This document shows positions 60,801-64,000 of a DNA stretch of 64,000 nucleotides, piece after piece. A program made the translations under genes and the position numbers. Every line of letters begins with the position of its first letter. The stretch's first letter is position 1. The notes under the pieces were generated by a model. The model had not been told where the DNA came from, searched no databases, and saw only the letters and a list, made by a program, of their open reading frames with translations. The stretch is from Hygrophila difformis (lineage: Eukaryota > Streptophyta > Magnoliopsida > Lamiales > Acanthaceae): assembly GCA_030278955.1 (NCBI GenBank), contig JAOANR010000015.1:39712487-39776486 (forward strand), written 5' to 3'.

Positions 60801-63703
60801 AGATTTCTCTCCCTCTATTTAATCTCAAACAAATTTCATTCTCTCTCGATTTTATATTGCAACACTCACATCATAGCCCCACGGGTTACGATGTAACATT
60901 CTAGAATTGCAATGTAGGGTGTTATGCTGCCCAAATTTTGATTCTCCATTTGCATCACTTAACTGATTGAACCCTTGACTCATCAATGATTAAAGATGGA
61001 GATTAGCAATAATCAAACTTCAATGATCATCATGATTAAAGGACCTTTGTTCAATTGCCATTAAAACATTCTTGTATAAACAAAATCCTGATGGCTTAAA
61101 CAGATAATCTGGACTGTAATTAATTATGGTAGGAAGGATTATTTAAGACCATTACATGTGGACCCGATCCACAACCTTGCATGAGAAACCAATGTCTCTC
61201 ATGCAATGGATCTCCTTTTGCTTCTTATTTATTTTGTCTTTGTGCATTGTGTGGAACCATTAGTAAAGGATACATCAGAATAATGTTGGCGGGTACTCCC
61301 TCATGGATAACTAGCTCGTATTCTGGGTATTAGTTACTAATCGTTATTTTGCATGGTCTGAATGGCTGTCAGTGGAAGCCTTGGCGGTTTGCCCATCCGG
61401 GGTTACAATAGCTGCTCGGCTGACTCCCATCTAGATACAGTTTCATTTTTATTATCTTAATTTCCAAACCTGAATCCCAATCCGTACTGGGAGTCAGTTG
61501 GCATCAGTCAATGCCAACTGATGATCATTATAGAAGGGAAGCATGTAGGTTTTTATCCGAATTCACAGACAGTGGAGGCCCAACTGGTGTTGACACCACC
61601 ATTATAGGGTCTAAGCTGTCTAAACTCGCTCCATCCGAGTGATTGGGAAATTGGACAGTAGATGTTTACAGTCCACCTGATCATTCTGCCATTACTTTGG
61701 TACCTTGACCACTCCATCCTGTGTTTCACCTTCTGTCTAGACCCGCTTCTATATTTTGGGTCAATTAATTTTACACTTCCATATATCCTTATGCATGATA
61801 ATATTATGTACTGTTGTGGTCTGTAATTATTTTGGGATCCTTCCCTTGGACAATAGAAGTCTAGATCTTAAACAGATATGGCTTTATAAACTTCCAGCAA
61901 AAACCTCTTTATAAAAATCCGGATCCGAGTAAGGGATAAATTCTTCAGTTATGACTAATTCATATTCTATCAAGGGTTATATTTTGGGAATTAAGAAGCA
62001 GATTCAGCGATTAGGTCTCGTCTAGACTGAAAGGGTCTGTGTTTTAACTGAGAGTCTAGTACCTGACAGGGAATGATTTTCAAATCCATTATTTTCCAAA
62101 ATTGCTGGTTGATGGAAATGTAAGATTAGGTGCTACACCGAGATGGGGTCCACTTGAATTCAAATACAGTGTAGTAATTAATCTTAGAGGAACATCATTC
62201 AGGCCTTGGTTATTTTCCAAGATAGGGTTGAGTTTTCTTTCAACTGCTATCTTCTTCTGCCAAAGCCTACTTTAGAGTCCTGAGTGAGTGCATCCGGAAC
62301 GAACTAATTTATTAGTTCGTTTCATTAGTTTGTATCTCATAATCACCCGGAAGGAAGTGAACACACTAGTGGTTCACTGAGAGCCGGGAATTCTTGATCC
62401 ATACTCCTTCATTCTGACGGGGAGCTGTCTTTTACTACCAGGGTCAGATTTTCAAAACCTCCGAGTGATAGGATTTTAAATGCTTTCTTTACTGCTTTCT
62501 TTTAATCGCTTTCATTAGAGGTCACTCGGTTGTATTGAGAGTTGTGTAACTGCTACTAGGATTGACAGTTAAGGGATAGTTTAGGGCTTGATTCAAATCT
62601 TTGGGTGTGACATGGGAGAATGATAGTGGTACTTGGCATTTCAATAAATGATGTGTCAGGTGTTGCTTATCCACCACAGATGAAGTAACATACCCAGGCC
62701 AGGGCAGTTACGAATCTGTGGTATCTTAGAATTTGCGGTCTTAGGAACATGTAAACTCATATTGCAAGTACCTGTCTGTTAAAGGGAAAGCCTTATTGAG
62801 AGCATGAGAATTAGCTACCTGAAAGAATTATCCCAAACAAAGATCTGCGTATAAAAATGGAAGTTTAATATTGCTGCATCTCACTCTTGTCCAATTTTCA
62901 TTCTTTTCTTCCTGTCCTTTCTGTCCACATGGTGACTCAACTTCACGGTTGGCACAATGTTCCTTTTCCCTACTTTCGTAGATAATGTTTACTGCATTCC
63001 TAGGACAATTCTTATCCGCTTTCTAGAATAGATTTATTTGCTTTGTAGATTAATTTAACTGCTTTCTAGATCTAATTTACATTCATGTCAGTAGTTATTA
63101 ACCACCTTTCAAACCTATTGAGCAATACGAATGGAAAATCTAGTAAAACGACGTGGGACCTGCTTCTATCGCACATCCTCCAGTGAACGATCCGGTCTTA
63201 CTATAAATTACTGCAATTTTTGACACCGTGCGCTTTCGGGCCACAGTTTCTTAAACACGAGCAATAAAAACATGACTACTTATTAATATATCCCTAATCA
63301 CAACACTGCCATCATAAATTGGTTTCATTAAATAAAATCTAGACCAGGATCATGATTTCTCGGAAAATACTCATGTAGTGGGAACTTGCCAAAAGTTTCA
63401 TGGCAGGAACTCTCATGGCAAGAATGGATGAGAAGTATCATGGCATACCTGCCGGGGATCCTCAGTGTGACAGGCTGAAGGTCAACCTATCCCGGCTATG
63501 CCATGAGATTTGTCAACATTTCATGACAGGGAGGACCACAGCGCCATTTGAAATTGAAGCACCACACTTGAGTAATAAAAAGACTAACAATCTTGATGTA
63601 TCCCTAAACCCTTTCCCGTGAATCATAACTCTTTTCTTGTAATAAATCTAACCTGGTATAATTTTAGCAAAAGCTCGTGGGACGGAAATTGTCAAAAGTT
63701 TCA
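60801..63703 (+). other. Inner part of the Athila LTR or leader, no gene
   Basis: No coding sequence recognised. A second TATA-like CTATTTAATC lies near 60817, followed by a CT-rich leader. The segment AAAAGTTTCATGGC occurs at about 63391 and again at 63695, right before the primer site, which suggests a duplicated LTR end. Confidence 0.45.
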
Positions 63704-63721
63704 TGGCGCCGTTGCCGGGGA
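63704..63721 (+). other. tRNA-Asp primer-binding site
   Basis: TGGCGCCGTTGCCGGGGA is an 18-base perfect complement to the 3' end of plant tRNA-Asp including CCA. It marks the inner border of the 5' LTR at 63703. Confidence 0.85.
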
Positions 63722-63880
63722 GGATGCAGCGCCGTTTTATTTAGAGAATTACATTCCTCATTGCTCCTAGAGTAGCCTATACATATAATTATAAATACAT
63801 ATAATTATAAATATTCACCTTCGGAACCACTTCTAACCTGGGGATTGTACAGGTACTGTCACTATTGAAGCCGTTGTTCT

Positions 63881-64000
63881 ATGCAAAGGAGGAAGCAGAC
63901 GCCAGCCGAGATCCCGTTTAATTCAGAAATAGAAAAGACAGCTCGATGTCTTAGGGCGGAGACTAAACGAAGAAGGGAACGGGAACGACAGGCATTACTT
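63881..64000 (+). CDS. Athila-type gag, N-terminal 40 codons
   Basis: The frame opens with MQRRKQTPAEIPFNSEIEKT and continues with a strongly basic stretch (AETKRRRERERQA) to the window end. The early basic, Arg-rich N-terminus and the distance from the primer site fit Athila/Tat gag polyproteins. It is too short to judge whether it is intact. Confidence 0.6.
   Translation, partial: MQRRKQTPAEIPFNSEIEKTARCLRAETKRRRERERQALL

Larger units (their letters stand above)
59070..64000 (+). mobile_element. Athila-type Ty3/gypsy retrotransposon, 5' part
   Basis: A primer-binding site at 63704-63721, TGGCGCCGTTGCCGGGGA, is the exact complement of a tRNA-Asp 3' end, as used by Athila-type elements. It follows sequence ending TTTCA. 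Upstream is a long LTR-like region with a TATA box (TATAAATA near 59612) and hairpin-rich repeats. Downstream a basic gag N-terminus begins. The element runs off the right edge, and its exact left border near 59070-59160 is uncertain. Confidence 0.7.

Noticed and set aside
63400..63621. A 73-residue frame before the primer site
   Set aside because: It lies in the LTR end or leader, partly a duplicate of sequence near the primer site, and no homology is evident.

Overview
The window is nuclear DNA of a flowering plant, most probably a eudicot. The evidence is intron-split genes with plant-type GT/AG splice sites, AT-rich intergenic DNA, Stowaway-type TA-flanked MITEs, tRNA-derived SINEs, Ty1/copia and Ty3/gypsy retrotransposons, a Helitron and Mutator-like sequences. 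There is no bacterial-style operon, CRISPR array or organellar gene. The species cannot be told from the sequence.

Layout. (1) 1-4200, minus strand: a hAT-type DUF659 protein gene that runs off the left edge, with a likely 5' noncoding exon near 4071-4200. (2) 4625-9947, minus strand: a complete 5.3-kb non-autonomous Helitron with TC and CTAG ends, a terminal hairpin and an A/T target. It carries intron-containing fragments of at least three host genes: a xylulose kinase exon fused in frame to the front of the plastid IspD gene, and an RRM exon pair from a CID/PABP-interacting protein. (3) 9948-15900: AT-rich DNA with a SINE, MITEs and an interleaved inverted-repeat block. (4) 15928-21599: a Ty1/copia element with two 348-bp LTRs, an AAAAG target duplication and broken coding frames. 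(5) 21700-29800: SINEs, five hAT-like MITE copies, a 1,074-bp tandem duplication, a 1.5-1.9-kb segmental duplication, a CACTA end and more MITEs. (6) 32217-38933: a very young, internally deleted Ty3/gypsy chromovirus with 2.6-kb LTRs and a TTAAC target duplication. (7) 40500-59066: what looks like one large Mutator-like element of the ULP1-carrying (Kaonashi-like) kind. It has GCGGACCAAG repeats, an intact 12-exon gene for a DUF1985 + Ulp1 (C48) protease on the plus strand, a MULE transposase on the minus strand, and between these convergent genes an 8-kb chain of eight consecutive long palindromes. (8) About 59070-64000: the front of an Athila-type Ty3/gypsy element, with a repeat-rich LTR, a tRNA-Asp primer site and the first 40 gag codons. 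It interrupts or abuts the 5' end of the transposase gene.

The most unusual structure is the palindrome chain. Its outermost palindromes carry inverted copies of a CLASSY3/4-type SNF2 gene, whose product recruits Pol IV for siRNA production. Transcription from either convergent flanking gene would produce hairpin RNA matching a component of the host silencing machinery. The sequence shows the homology and the inverted arrangement; any anti-silencing role is inference.
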